Shown here piece by piece: positions 1 to 8,746 of a DNA stretch of 64,000 bases; within the stretch, counting starts at the first letter, position 1, and every line of letters starts with the position of its first letter. The DNA is taken from the NCBI GenBank assembly GCA_963836785.1, contig CAWIKW010000003.1, forward strand, positions 154,848 through 218,847, read 5' to 3'. The notes below the pieces were generated by a model. It made no database searches and was not told the DNA's origin. It saw only the letters and a list, made by a program, of their open reading frames with translations. A program made the translations under genes and the position numbers. This DNA comes from DASQPR01 sp963836785. Lineage in GTDB: Bacteria; Actinomycetota; Actinomycetes; Mycobacteriales; Micromonosporaceae.

Positions 1-29
1 ATCGTCCACCGCAGCGGATCATGGCCGGC

Positions 30-1112
30 CTACTTGTCGATGTCGCCGACGACGAAGAACATCGAACCGAGGATCGGTACGAGATCGGCCACCCGAGCCC
101 CGGGCAGGATGACCGACAGCGCCTGTACGTTCGCGAACGACGCGGTCCGCAGCTTCATTCGCCAGGGCGTCTTCTCGCCTCGGGACACGAGGTAGTAGCC
201 GTTGATGCCGAGCGGGCTTTCGGTCCAGGCGTACGTGTGACCTTCCGGCGCCTTGACGACCTTCGGCAGTCGAATGTTCACCGGGCCGGATATCCGATCG
301 ACCCGATCGAGGCACGCCGTCACGAGGTCCAGCGACACGTACACCTGCTCCAGCAGCACCTCGAAGCGGGCGTGCGCGTCCCCGGCGGTACGCGTGACCA
401 CTGGAACGTCCAGCTGCCCGTACGCGAGATAGGGCTCATCCCGTCGCAGGTCCATATCGAGTCCGGAGCCGCGGGCTACGGGACCGGAGGCGCCGTACGC
501 CGCGGCCGTCTCGGCCGATAGCACACCGACCCCGACGGTCCGGGCCAGGAATGTCTCGTTGCCCCGGATGAGCCGATCCAACTCGGGCATCCGCCGGCGT
601 ACGTCGCCGACCGCGGCGCGGGCCCGTCCGGTCCAACCGGCCGGCACCTCCTCCTTGAGGCCGCCGACGCGGTTGAACATGTAGTGGATCCGCCCGCCCG
701 ACGCCTCTTCCAGCACCGCCTGGAGCGTCTCGCGCTCCCGGAACGCCAGCACCGCCGGATCGATCTCGCCGATCTCGATCGGATAGGAGCCGAGAAACAT
801 CAGGTGGTTCAACACTCGGTTGAGCTCGGCGAGCGCCGTACGCAGCCAGACCGCCCGCTCCGGAACCTCCATGCCCATCAGGCGCTCGACCGCCAGCGCG
901 ACCCCCAGCTCGTTCGCGAACGCGGACAGCCAGTCGTGGCGGTTGGCCAGCACGATGATCTGGCGGTAGTCGCGCACCTCGAAGAGCTTTTCGGCGCCGC
1001 GGTGCATGTAGCCGATGATCGGCTCGGCCCGGACGATGCGGTCGCCGTCAAGGATGAGCCGCAGGCGAAGGACGCCGTGCGTCGACGGATGCTGCGGGCC
1101 GATGTTGAGCAC
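30..1112 (-). CDS. nuoD: NADH-quinone oxidoreductase subunit D paralogue (NuoD2-type)
   Basis: This is a complex I 49-kDa subunit, part of the peripheral arm near the quinone site. The protein opens with the family signature NIGPQHPSTHGVLRL and carries GYMHRGAEKLFE, RDYRQIIVLANRHDWLSA and LNHLMFLGSYP. No nuoA-C genes precede it, so it resembles the isolated NuoD2 paralogue of streptomycetes. The reading frame as given starts at a GTG inside the conserved DIVLNIG motif and lacks about 15 usual residues. Those residues (EVTAGTGTGLETSD) lie upstream in the same frame but have no start codon. A GTG at 1215 overlapping the upstream gene's stop is one base out of frame (see findings). The stop is at 30-32, and an ATG at 22-20 could begin the next gene. 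Family identity is firm; the start is uncertain. Confidence 0.9.
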   Translation of the reverse strand: MLNIGPQHPSTHGVLRLRLILDGDRIVRAEPIIGYMHRGAEKLFEVRDYRQIIVLANRHDWLSAFANELGVALAVERLMGMEVPERAVWLRTALAELNRVLNHLMFLGSYPIEIGEIDPAVLAFRERETLQAVLEEASGGRIHYMFNRVGGLKEEVPAGWTGRARAAVGDVRRRMPELDRLIRGNETFLARTVGVGVLSAETAAAYGASGPVARGSGLDMDLRRDEPYLAYGQLDVPVVTRTAGDAHARFEVLLEQVYVSLDLVTACLDRVDRISGPVNIRLPKVVKAPEGHTYAWTESPLGINGYYLVSRGEKTPWRMKLRTASFANVQALSVILPGARVADLVPILGSMFFVVGDIDK

Positions 1113-1211
1113 GATGTCGCTGGTTTCGAGGCCGGTTCCGGTGCCGGCGGTAACCTCCCGCGGCGGTTGCGCGTCGCGCCGTCACCGGGCCGTCCGTCAG
1201 CGGGCCATCCG

Positions 1212-2192
1212 TCACAAGGTCATCGTAGGCGGCAGCTCGATGCCGACCGGCTGCAGCAGCCAGTAGTGGCCACCGAGCCCACCCGGATCGGTCAGCTCGG
1301 TGGCGGTCGACGCATCGGCGAGTGCCCGCACATAGGCCGCCGGATCCCGGTGCGCCAGCTCGATCGGCGGCCGGTTCCCGCGCACGCCGAGGGCGGCGAG
1401 CGCGGCAGATTGCCGTACCAGCAAAGGATCGAGCCCGGCCACGACGGACCCGGCGGTGGCGACGGCGTCCGCGGCGATGTGTGCGGTCAGATCACGAGCC
1501 CCATCGGGTACGGGCAGCCTCTCGCGCCCGCCGGCGAAGCCGGTCAGGGTGCCCAACGGCGGCCGGGCGGCGCTCGTGTGCCCATAGTCGATGGCCAATG
1601 CGAGCCCGCGGTCGATGTGAGCGATCGCGTCGGCCCAGGCCCGGTCGCGCGGGTCGCCGATTTCGACGCGCTCGCCGGCCGGCCACCACCGCGCGATCCA
1701 TGCTTCGTCGCGCGCGTCGACCGTCGGGCCGGGCGATTCGTCGCCGCGGTCGTCGACCAGTACGTACCGCCAGCCGTCCGAGTCCGAAATGGCAACGTCG
1801 AGCGGCACGTTATCCAGCCACTCCGTAGCCAGAAGGACGCCGGTGATGTGCGGCGGGATGCGGTCCCGCCACGCGATGCCGGCCGGCAATCCGTCCGGCC
1901 GCGGCCCGCGCTCAACCGCAGTGAGCCGGCACCGCCGATGCAACGCGAGCCGATCCGGCAGGAGCGCCAGCAGCTCGCCACGACCGGCGCCCACGTCCAC
2001 GACGTCCAACTGGTCCGGATGCCCGAGCGCGGCATCGACGTCGGCGATGAACGCCGCGATAGCGCGTGCGAACGTCCGACCGGTATGGGCACTGGTCCGG
2101 AAGTGGCCCGCCGGCCCCGGACCCGAGCGGGTGAAGAAACCGTCGCGCGGTCCGTAGAGCGCTTCGGCCATCGCATCCCGCCAGCGACGCAC
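1212..2192 (-). CDS. MidA/NDUFAF7-family SAM-dependent methyltransferase (DUF185)
   Basis: A class I SAM methyltransferase of about 326 residues. Visible motifs are the SAM-binding VDVGAGRGEL, the family TEWLDNVP block (compare NELLDNLP) and ALAIDYGH. The eukaryotic member NDUFAF7 dimethylates an arginine of the complex I subunit NDUFS2, the NuoD homologue. Here the gene sits directly upstream of nuoD on the same strand, and its TGA stop overlaps a GTG (GTGA), which suggests translational coupling and a NuoD-directed role. The start is a GTG at 2192; a later ATG at 2171 is also possible. Catalytic function is inferred from the family. Confidence 0.82.
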   Translation of the reverse strand: MRRWRDAMAEALYGPRDGFFTRSGPGPAGHFRTSAHTGRTFARAIAAFIADVDAALGHPDQLDVVDVGAGRGELLALLPDRLALHRRCRLTAVERGPRPDGLPAGIAWRDRIPPHITGVLLATEWLDNVPLDVAISDSDGWRYVLVDDRGDESPGPTVDARDEAWIARWWPAGERVEIGDPRDRAWADAIAHIDRGLALAIDYGHTSAARPPLGTLTGFAGGRERLPVPDGARDLTAHIAADAVATAGSVVAGLDPLLVRQSAALAALGVRGNRPPIELAHRDPAAYVRALADASTATELTDPGGLGGHYWLLQPVGIELPPTMTL

Positions 2193-2282
2193 AGCGCCCC
2201 CGCCCTTCGTCCGAATCCGGGCTCGCGTTCGTCGGCCCGTCCTCCATATGCTGCGCCCGGGCCCCTAACCGTGGAGCGCGCC

Positions 2283-2825
2283 GTGCACATCGAGTTCACC
2301 CAACTTCCCGACCCTGACCGCGAACGCCGACACATGCGGCTCCTTCTCGCGCACCAGTTCCGCGGCCGCCGAGTCCTGATGATCGCGCTCGCGATCCTGA
2401 TGGTTGCGCTCGGTGCGGTGCTCATCGCGTCCGGTACGGCGGTGTTCGGCGCGGCCCTGCTCGCCTTCGGCGCGCTGTATCCGCTGCTCGTGTTGGTCAG
2501 CTTCCGCCGCGGTGGTGATCGTTTCGTCCGGCGGTTGGCGAAGGTCAATAGCGTGCCGAAGCGAGTCACGATCACCGATACCGACGTGTCGTTCACGTCG
2601 CCGTTCCAGCACATTGCGTGGGCCTGGTCGGCCATCGACACCGTCATCGACCTCGGGGAAGTCGTGTTGGGGAAATGCGGTGACGCCCCGGTCCTGTGGA
2701 TCCCGCTGACCGGCATGTCCCCGGCCCAGGCGGCCGAACTGCGTGCCTTCCTCACCGGCCCACGGGCGGTGCGGCTGACGGGAACGTCCGGCGAGGTCCG
2801 CGCGGCCAGCCCGGAGCAGGTCTGA
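2283..2825 (+). CDS. YcxB-like membrane protein
   Basis: A protein of about 180 residues with two adjacent hydrophobic segments near residues 24-62 (VLMIALAILMVALGAVLI and VFGAALLAFGALYPLLVLV). A soluble C-terminal half follows with the pattern RVTITDTDVSF...WSAIDTVIDLGEVVL...WIPLTGM typical of the YcxB/YcxB-like family, whose function is unknown. The GTG at 2283 is preferred because GGAG lies 6 nt upstream; a GTG at 2271 is in frame. It is transcribed divergently from the methyltransferase gene across about 90 bp. Confidence 0.68.
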   Translation: MHIEFTQLPDPDRERRHMRLLLAHQFRGRRVLMIALAILMVALGAVLIASGTAVFGAALLAFGALYPLLVLVSFRRGGDRFVRRLAKVNSVPKRVTITDTDVSFTSPFQHIAWAWSAIDTVIDLGEVVLGKCGDAPVLWIPLTGMSPAQAAELRAFLTGPRAVRLTGTSGEVRAASPEQV

Positions 2826-2916
2826 CGCTCATTCGACGGCCGCGCATCGGCCTCCGTGCGGCTGGCCACGTCATCACGGCGGGGATGGCCCCGAGATCAC
2901 CACGCGGTTGGCCGCG

Positions 2917-2932
2917 AGTGAATGTGTTCACA
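2917..2932. promoter_or_regulatory. CRP/FNR-like palindromic operator
   Basis: The sequence AGTGA-N6-TCACA matches the CRP consensus TGTGA-N6-TCACA at 9 of 10 positions. The symmetry extends outwards: CGCGAGTGAA pairs with TTCACACGCG at 9 of 10 positions. It lies about 70 bp before the DUF2520-panC start. Actinobacterial Crp/GlxR-type proteins use this consensus; binding here is inferred. Confidence 0.5.
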
Positions 2933-3003
2933 CGCGCTTTATGGCGCGCCGTTGCCGGCGCCATACTTGCCTGGACCGGTACCCCAGCGAAGAGGACTGG
3001 ATC

Positions 3004-3990
3004 ATGGCAATGAACGCTGCCGCGCGCACCACGCAGGGCGAGAAGCGGCGAGGACGGCTTGACGGGTCCGCGAACATCCCCCGCGTCGTACCCGAGATTG
3101 TCGACACCAAGTCCCTCACCGTTGGCATCGTTGGTGCCGGTCGCGTCGGAACAGCGCTGGGCGTCGCGCTGGCTCGGGCCGGCCACCACGTGACGGGCGC
3201 GTCCGGACGGTCGGCTCCCGCCCGCGCTCGCATCGCGAACCGCCTGCCCGCCGCGGTGCACCGGCGAGCCGAAGATGTCGTACGCCACGCCGATCTGGTG
3301 ATCTTCGCCGTACCCGACGACGTGCTCGCGCCCTTGGTCGCCCACCTCGGCGAATCGGGTGCGTTCCGGCCCGGGGTCATCGTCGCGCACACCTCCGGCG
3401 CGCACGGGATCGGCATCCTGCATCCGGCGACCGCTCGGGGTGCGCTGCCGATGGCGCTGCATCCGGCGATGACGTTCACCGGCGCGGTCGACGACGTCGA
3501 CCGGCTCACCAGCGGGATTACGTTCGGGGTGACCGCCCGCGAGGACCTGCGCCAGACCGCCACGGAACTCGTCGGTGAGTTGGGTGGAGCGATCGAGTGG
3601 ATCCCGGACGAGCGCCGGGCGCTCTACCACGCAGCGCTCGCCCACGGCGCAAACCACCTGGTCACGCTCGTCAACGAAGCGATGGATCGGCTCCGCGACG
3701 CCGGCGTCGTACACCCCGAGCGGGTGCTCAGCCCATTGCTGCACGCCGCGCTGGACAACACGCTGACCATGGGCGACGCGGCCCTGACCGGTCCGGTGTC
3801 GCGCGGCGACGCCAACACGGTCGCGTCCCATCTCGACACACTGACCGAACACGCACGCGAGTCCGTACCGATGTATCTGGCCCTGGCCCGACGCACCGCG
3901 GACCGGGCCATCGCCGCGGGCCGGATCACGCCGACTGCCGCCGAGCCTTTGCTCGGCGTGCTGGCGAGCCGACCGGACGAGGATTTCTGA
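3004..3990 (+). CDS. DUF2520 Rossmann-like oxidoreductase
   Basis: A protein of about 328 residues with an N-terminal NAD(P)-binding fold (TVGIVGAGRVGTALGVALARAG near residue 40, then LVIFAVPDD) and a C-terminal DUF2520 region (LYHAALAHGANHLVTLV, LDNTLTMGDAALTGPVSRGD). The family looks like a ketopantoate reductase or prephenate dehydrogenase relative, and in actinobacteria it typically precedes panC. The panC ATG follows one base after this stop, so a role tied to pantothenate supply is plausible but unproven. ATG 3004 is chosen because GAGG lies about 8 nt upstream; longer in-frame extensions upstream look non-coding. Confidence 0.82.
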   Translation: MAMNAAARTTQGEKRRGRLDGSANIPRVVPEIVDTKSLTVGIVGAGRVGTALGVALARAGHHVTGASGRSAPARARIANRLPAAVHRRAEDVVRHADLVIFAVPDDVLAPLVAHLGESGAFRPGVIVAHTSGAHGIGILHPATARGALPMALHPAMTFTGAVDDVDRLTSGITFGVTAREDLRQTATELVGELGGAIEWIPDERRALYHAALAHGANHLVTLVNEAMDRLRDAGVVHPERVLSPLLHAALDNTLTMGDAALTGPVSRGDANTVASHLDTLTEHARESVPMYLALARRTADRAIAAGRITPTAAEPLLGVLASRPDEDF

Positions 3991-3991
3991 G

Positions 3992-4873
3992 ATGTCCGCC
4001 CCGGTGATCGCGCGGACCCGAGCCGAGCTTGCCGTCGCACGCACCAAGCTCGACGGCTCGGTCGGGGTCGTGATGACGATGGGAGCCCTTCACGAGGGCC
4101 ATGACGTGCTGATCCGCGCGGCTCGGGCCCGCGCCGAGCACGTGCTCGTCACGATCTTCGTCAACCCGCTGCAGTTCGGCCCGAATGAGGATTTCGACCG
4201 CTATCCACGTACGTTCGAGGCCGATGTCGCCCGATGCGAATCGCTCGGTGTCGACCTCGTCTTCGCACCGTCGGTCGACGAGATGTATCCGGAAGGCGCG
4301 CCGCAGGTGCGGGTGAATCCCGGCGTCCGCGGCGAAATGCTGGAGGGCGCGAGCCGGCCCGGCTTCTTCCACGGCGTGCTCACGGTCGTCATGAAGTTGC
4401 TTCAGCTGACCCGGCCCGACTTCACGTTCTTCGGCGAGAAGGACTATCAGCAATTGGCCCTCGTCCGGCAGATGGCCAGCGATCTCGATGTGCCGGTCGA
4501 AGTCGTCGGCGTGCCGACCGACCGTGATCCGGACGGTCTCGCGCGATCCAGCCGGAACCGCTATCTGTCCCCGGCTGGCCGAGACGCGGCGCTTGCCCTG
4601 TCCCGGTCGCTGCGGGCCGGTGCGGACGCGGCGTCCGCCGGGGCCGGGCCCGAGGCGACGCTCGCCGCCGCGACCGAGGAATTCACGGGTACGGCCGATG
4701 CCGCCGCCGAGCGGGTCGAGCTCGACTATCTCGTGCTGACGGCGCCCGACCTGGGCGACGCTCCCCAAACCGGACCGGCGCGCCTGATCGTGGCGGCGTG
4801 GATCGGACGCGACACCGCGGCCGGCGTGCCGGGCACGCGCCTCATCGACAACGGCCCGGTCCAGCTGGTCTGA
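3992..4873 (+). CDS. panC: pantothenate synthetase (pantoate--beta-alanine ligase)
   Basis: Condenses pantoate and beta-alanine using ATP, the last step of pantothenate synthesis. The sequence contains the nucleotide-binding motif TMGALHEGHDVLI, VTIFVNPLQFGPNEDF, RPGFFHGVLTVVMKL, FGEKDYQQLALVR and SSRNRYLSPAGR, all expected for PanC. Its length of 293 residues is normal. It is coupled to the DUF2520 gene with a 1-bp gap and lies upstream of the NAD genes and coaX, which phosphorylates the PanC product. Confidence 0.97.
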   Translation: MSAPVIARTRAELAVARTKLDGSVGVVMTMGALHEGHDVLIRAARARAEHVLVTIFVNPLQFGPNEDFDRYPRTFEADVARCESLGVDLVFAPSVDEMYPEGAPQVRVNPGVRGEMLEGASRPGFFHGVLTVVMKLLQLTRPDFTFFGEKDYQQLALVRQMASDLDVPVEVVGVPTDRDPDGLARSSRNRYLSPAGRDAALALSRSLRAGADAASAGAGPEATLAAATEEFTGTADAAAERVELDYLVLTAPDLGDAPQTGPARLIVAAWIGRDTAAGVPGTRLIDNGPVQLV

Positions 4874-4947
4874 GGCGGAGCGGGGCGCTGCCGTAGTTAC
4901 CGCACGGTAGTATGCTCGCCACTCTGCCGACCCCCGGGAGCCCGTCA

Positions 4948-5895
4948 ATGTCGACCCGCCGTCTCTTGCCGCCCGCGATCGCGGTGGTGGTGATCGTCGT
5001 TGTCGGTACGGTGTTGTGGCTGGCTAACCGATCCACGCCGGTCCCGACAACGGTGCCGAAGGTCGCGCCGCCCGTTCGGTCGTGCTGGAACGTCGACTCG
5101 GCGACGATCGGCCGTCAGCTCCCATGGTCCGGCTCGCCCATCGCCTGTACGGCGGCGCACACCGCTGAGATCGTCTCGGTCGGGCAGGTCGACCAGCGGC
5201 TCGTACGAACCGCGCAGAAGGCCAAGGGTCAGGACGCGACCGTCAACTCGTTCGTGATGGCGACCAGTGCCCGGGCCGCGTGCCTCGACAAGGTCGGGTC
5301 GTACGTCGGCGGAGCCTGGCGCGGCGCCCAGCTCACCATCTACCCCGACTTCGTGGCTCCGGCCAAGGACGGCTTCTTCGCCTGTGTCATCGCCCAGGTC
5401 GCCGACCCGGGCGGCCAGCGGTTGGTAACCCGTACGGCGAGCCTCGCCGGCGCGCTGAGCGGTCCCGGTGCCGCGTCGCTCGGCATCGACTGCGTTGGTG
5501 ACTCGACATCCGCCGGTGACCCGACGTCCACCGGTGGTGAAGCGGTGAGCCCGGCGCCGTCGGGCACGGCCGCGACCGCCGGGCTGAGCTTCGTCGAATG
5601 TGGGCAGCCCCACACGTCGGAATTTGTCGGCCTCTACACGGTCACTCCAGCCAATGCGCCGTACAACGGGCCGGAGATCCAGAAGGTGGTCAGCGCCGGA
5701 TGCCAGCAACTGGTCGATTCGTTCGTCGGCGTGGCAGCCGGGCAGAGGCGCTCCGACCTGCGGGTATCCGAGGTCGGCCCGGACTCGGCGAACCTGTGGG
5801 CCGGCAGCGACCAGACATTCGCGTGCTACGCGTCGGCGTCCATACCCTGGTCCGGCTCGATCAAGGGAATCGGGACCCGGGCGTTGCAGCGCTGA
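4948..5895 (+). CDS. membrane-anchored septum-formation-family protein
   Basis: A protein of about 315 residues with a short cytoplasmic N-terminus, one transmembrane helix (AIAVVVIVVVGTVLWLA) and an extracellular part. That part carries paired cysteines and the motifs PIACTAAHTAEIVSVGQV and VECGQPHTSEFVGLYTV, the two-copy C...H(T)E pattern of the septum formation family (PF13845-like). The start at ATG 4948 has GGGAG about 8 nt upstream. A TAGTAT hexamer just before it could be a -10 element. Function is unknown; the family name is historical. Confidence 0.68.
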   Translation: MSTRRLLPPAIAVVVIVVVGTVLWLANRSTPVPTTVPKVAPPVRSCWNVDSATIGRQLPWSGSPIACTAAHTAEIVSVGQVDQRLVRTAQKAKGQDATVNSFVMATSARAACLDKVGSYVGGAWRGAQLTIYPDFVAPAKDGFFACVIAQVADPGGQRLVTRTASLAGALSGPGAASLGIDCVGDSTSAGDPTSTGGEAVSPAPSGTAATAGLSFVECGQPHTSEFVGLYTVTPANAPYNGPEIQKVVSAGCQQLVDSFVGVAAGQRRSDLRVSEVGPDSANLWAGSDQTFACYASASIPWSGSIKGIGTRALQR

Positions 5896-5918
5896 CGCGG
5901 TAGCCAAGACTGGAGAGC

Positions 5919-7601
5919 ATGAGCCTCCCGCAGTTGCCGCCCCGATTGCTCGCGCCGGCTCCAGGTTGGTCGGAGAACACCGACGTCGTGGTCGTCGGCT
6001 CCGGGGTAGCCGGTCTGACGGCCGCGCTACACCTGCGCGAGGCCGGGCTGCACGTGACCGTAGTAACGAAGGTCAACATTGACGACGGCTCGACCCGCTG
6101 GGCTCAGGGCGGGATCGCGGCCGTGCTCGACCCGTACGACACGCCGGCCGAACACGCCGCCGACACACTCGTCGCCGGAGTCGGTCTCTGCGACAGGGCC
6201 GCGGTCGACGTACTTGTGACCGAGGGTCCGGCCCGCGTACGGGAGCTGATGCGCTGGGGGGCCGAATTCGATCGGCATCCCGACGGTGCGCTGATGCTCA
6301 CTCGGGAAGGCGGCCACCACGCCAACCGCATCGTGCACGCCGGCGGCGACGCCACCGGGGCCGAGGTCCAACGCGCGCTGCACGCCGCGGTTCTCCGCGA
6401 CCCGTGGATCCGGCTGGTCGAACATGCGTTGGTGCTCGACCTGTTGCGCGATGCGGCCGGCCGGGCCTGCGGCGTCACGCTGCACGTACTCGGCGAGGGC
6501 TCCGAGGACGGCGTCGGGGCGATCCTGGCCCGCGCCGTCGTGCTGGCCACCGGCGGCATGGGCCAGATCTACGCCACGACCACGAATCCGGTGGTGTCCA
6601 CCGGCGACGGTGTCGCGCTCGCGCTGCGCGCCGGCGCAACCGTAACGGACATCGAATTCGTCCAGTTCCATCCGACCGCGCTCATGGTGCCGTCGTCGCC
6701 GGGCGGCGAGCGCAGCGCGCAACAGCCGTTGGTGTCGGAGGCGATGCGCGGCGAGGGCGCGCACCTCGTCGACGCGGACGGCAAGCGGTTCATGGTCGGC
6801 CAGCACGAGTTGGCCGAGTTGGCGCCGCGCGACGTCGTCGCCAAGGGAATCCATCGAGTACTGCTGTCGACCGGCGCCGACCATGTCCTCCTCGACGCCC
6901 GACACATTCCCGATCTTGCCCGCCGATTCCCGACGATCACGGCGTCGTGCCTGGCCGCCGGTATCGATCCGGAGACCGAGCTGATCCCGGTGGCGCCGGC
7001 CGCCCACTATGCGAGCGGCGGCGTCCGTACGGATCTGGACGGCCGTACGTCCATCGACGGCTTGTACGCCTGCGGTGAGGTCGCCTGCACCGGCGTACAC
7101 GGTGCAAACCGTCTGGCCTCGAACTCCTTGCTCGAAGGGCTCGTCTTCGCCCGGCGGATCGCCGCCGACGTCGCGCTCCACCTGCCGGCCCAGACCGATC
7201 CGGCCGCCGGGTCCAATCGGTCGACCATGGACTTGGCCGCATCGGTCGGGTCCGACGCCAGAGACGGCTGGGCGATCGACAACGACATCCGTCCGGCACT
7301 ACAACGGGCGATGACCAGCGGAGCTGGCGTATTGCGTTCCGAGGAATCACTCGCCGCCACATCTACGGCCGTTGCCTCACTTGGAACTCGCCGTGCGCCG
7401 GCTAACACGGCGAGTTGGGAGGCGGCGAATCTGTTGACTGTGGCGGCCGCGTTGCTCGCCGCTGCGTCGCGGCGGGCCGAGACCCGCGGCTGCCATTGGC
7501 GGGAGGACTTTCCGACCGCCGACCCGGCCTGGCTCGGCCATCTACTGGCCGGAATCGGCCCGGATGGCTCGATCGCCCAGGCGTGGGAGCCACTGCCGTG
7601 A
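5919..7601 (+). CDS. nadB: L-aspartate oxidase
   Basis: A FAD enzyme that oxidises aspartate to iminoaspartate for quinolinate synthesis. The dinucleotide-binding motif VVVVGSGVAGLTAAL is at residues 23-37, followed by STRWAQGGIAAV, EGGHHANRIVHAGGDATG, FVQFHPTAL and the C-terminal ACTGVHGANRLASNSLLEGLV. All are typical of NadB. The length of 560 residues is normal and GGAGAG precedes the ATG. nadC follows with overlap or a short gap. nadA is not in the window. Confidence 0.96.
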   Translation: MSLPQLPPRLLAPAPGWSENTDVVVVGSGVAGLTAALHLREAGLHVTVVTKVNIDDGSTRWAQGGIAAVLDPYDTPAEHAADTLVAGVGLCDRAAVDVLVTEGPARVRELMRWGAEFDRHPDGALMLTREGGHHANRIVHAGGDATGAEVQRALHAAVLRDPWIRLVEHALVLDLLRDAAGRACGVTLHVLGEGSEDGVGAILARAVVLATGGMGQIYATTTNPVVSTGDGVALALRAGATVTDIEFVQFHPTALMVPSSPGGERSAQQPLVSEAMRGEGAHLVDADGKRFMVGQHELAELAPRDVVAKGIHRVLLSTGADHVLLDARHIPDLARRFPTITASCLAAGIDPETELIPVAPAAHYASGGVRTDLDGRTSIDGLYACGEVACTGVHGANRLASNSLLEGLVFARRIAADVALHLPAQTDPAAGSNRSTMDLAASVGSDARDGWAIDNDIRPALQRAMTSGAGVLRSEESLAATSTAVASLGTRRAPANTASWEAANLLTVAAALLAAASRRAETRGCHWREDFPTADPAWLGHLLAGIGPDGSIAQAWEPLP

Positions 7602-7792
7602 TCGGGGACCCGGCATATCCGCAATCCGGTGGCGCGGCCCGCGATTGGTCCGTGATTGCGTCGCCGATCGTCGCGCACGCGACGCCGCGTGGTTTGCCGC
7701 CGACACGGCATGTGGTCGATGTCGCGCAATTGGCGTCGATGCCATCGCAAACGAGCGACACAATGACGCCGGACACTGCGACAATTAGCACT

Positions 7793-8677
7793 ATGCCGAG
7801 CACTATTACCGATGCGTTCGAGGCGGTGGGGCTGGACCCGGCCGGGGTCGACCGGATCGTGTCGATGGCGCTCGACGAGGACCTTGGCGGCGCCGACGGT
7901 GTCGATGTGACCAGCGTGGCCACCATTCCAGCCGATCAGATGGACGCGGCCGACGTCGTCGCGCGGGCCGATGGCGTGGTCGCCGGCCTCGCTGTCGCCG
8001 CCGCCGTGTTTTCCCGCGTCGACAGCCGGATCCAAGTGGACATCCGAGTCGGCGACGGTTCGCGGGTCAAACGCGACGACATACTCATGACGGTGTCCGG
8101 CCCGACGCGTTCGCTGTTGACCGCCGAGCGGACGGCCATCAACCTCCTCAGCCGGATGTCCGGCGTCGCGACCCACACCCGCCGCTGGGCCGATGCATTG
8201 TCGGGCACCGGGGCGACCGTGCTCGACACCCGCAAGACCACGCCGGGCCTGCGGATGCTGGAGAAATACGCGGTACGCGCCGGCGGTGGCACGAACAAGC
8301 GCATGGGCCTCTACGACGTCGCGATGATCAAGGACAACCACAAGCTGGCGGCCGGCTCGATCACCGAGGCCTACCGGCGCGTGCGGGAAACGTTCCCGGA
8401 CGTCACGATCCAGGTCGAAGTGGAGACTGTCGCGGAGGCGCTGGAAGCGCTGGATGCCGGGGCGGACTTCCTACTCTGCGACAACATGACCCCGGAAGAA
8501 TTGCGCGAGGTCGTGACCGCCGTGGCCGGGCGAGCGGAACTCGAGGCAACGGGCGGCCTGACCCTAGAACGCGCCCAGGCCTATGGCGAGACCGGGGTGA
8601 ACTACCTCTCGGTTGGCGGCCTGACACATTCGTCGCCGATCCTCGACATCGCGATGGACCTTCACTCGCGCGACTGA
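7793..8677 (+). CDS. nadC: nicotinate-nucleotide pyrophosphorylase (carboxylating)
   Basis: Converts quinolinate and PRPP to nicotinate mononucleotide. Motifs seen: ALDEDLGGADGVDVTS, ERTAINLLSRMSG, DTRKTTPGLRMLEKYAVRAGG, GLYDVAMIKDNH, EVETVAEALEALDAGADFLLCDNM and ATGGL. From ATG 7793 the protein has 294 residues, a normal size. An in-frame GTG at 7598 overlaps the nadB stop (GTGA) and has GGGAG upstream. It would add 65 residues rich in less typical codons. Some actinobacterial NadC proteins do have N-terminal extensions, so the start is open. Confidence 0.93.
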   Translation: MPSTITDAFEAVGLDPAGVDRIVSMALDEDLGGADGVDVTSVATIPADQMDAADVVARADGVVAGLAVAAAVFSRVDSRIQVDIRVGDGSRVKRDDILMTVSGPTRSLLTAERTAINLLSRMSGVATHTRRWADALSGTGATVLDTRKTTPGLRMLEKYAVRAGGGTNKRMGLYDVAMIKDNHKLAAGSITEAYRRVRETFPDVTIQVEVETVAEALEALDAGADFLLCDNMTPEELREVVTAVAGRAELEATGGLTLERAQAYGETGVNYLSVGGLTHSSPILDIAMDLHSRD

Positions 8678-8746
8678 TGGCGGTCGCAACGTTCGGTTCG
8701 CCGTACCCCTGAAGGGTTTGCCCCGGTCGAATGCGAGAGTCGTGGC

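Noticed and set aside
1..29. Start of a further nuo gene at ATG 22-20 on the minus strand
   Set aside because: Only seven codons are visible with no ribosome site, too little to call.
684..2270. Long plus-strand open frame across nuoD and the methyltransferase
   Set aside because: It is antisense to two recognisable genes and shows Arg/Pro/Gly-rich shadow composition; only its 3' end from 2283 is a real gene.
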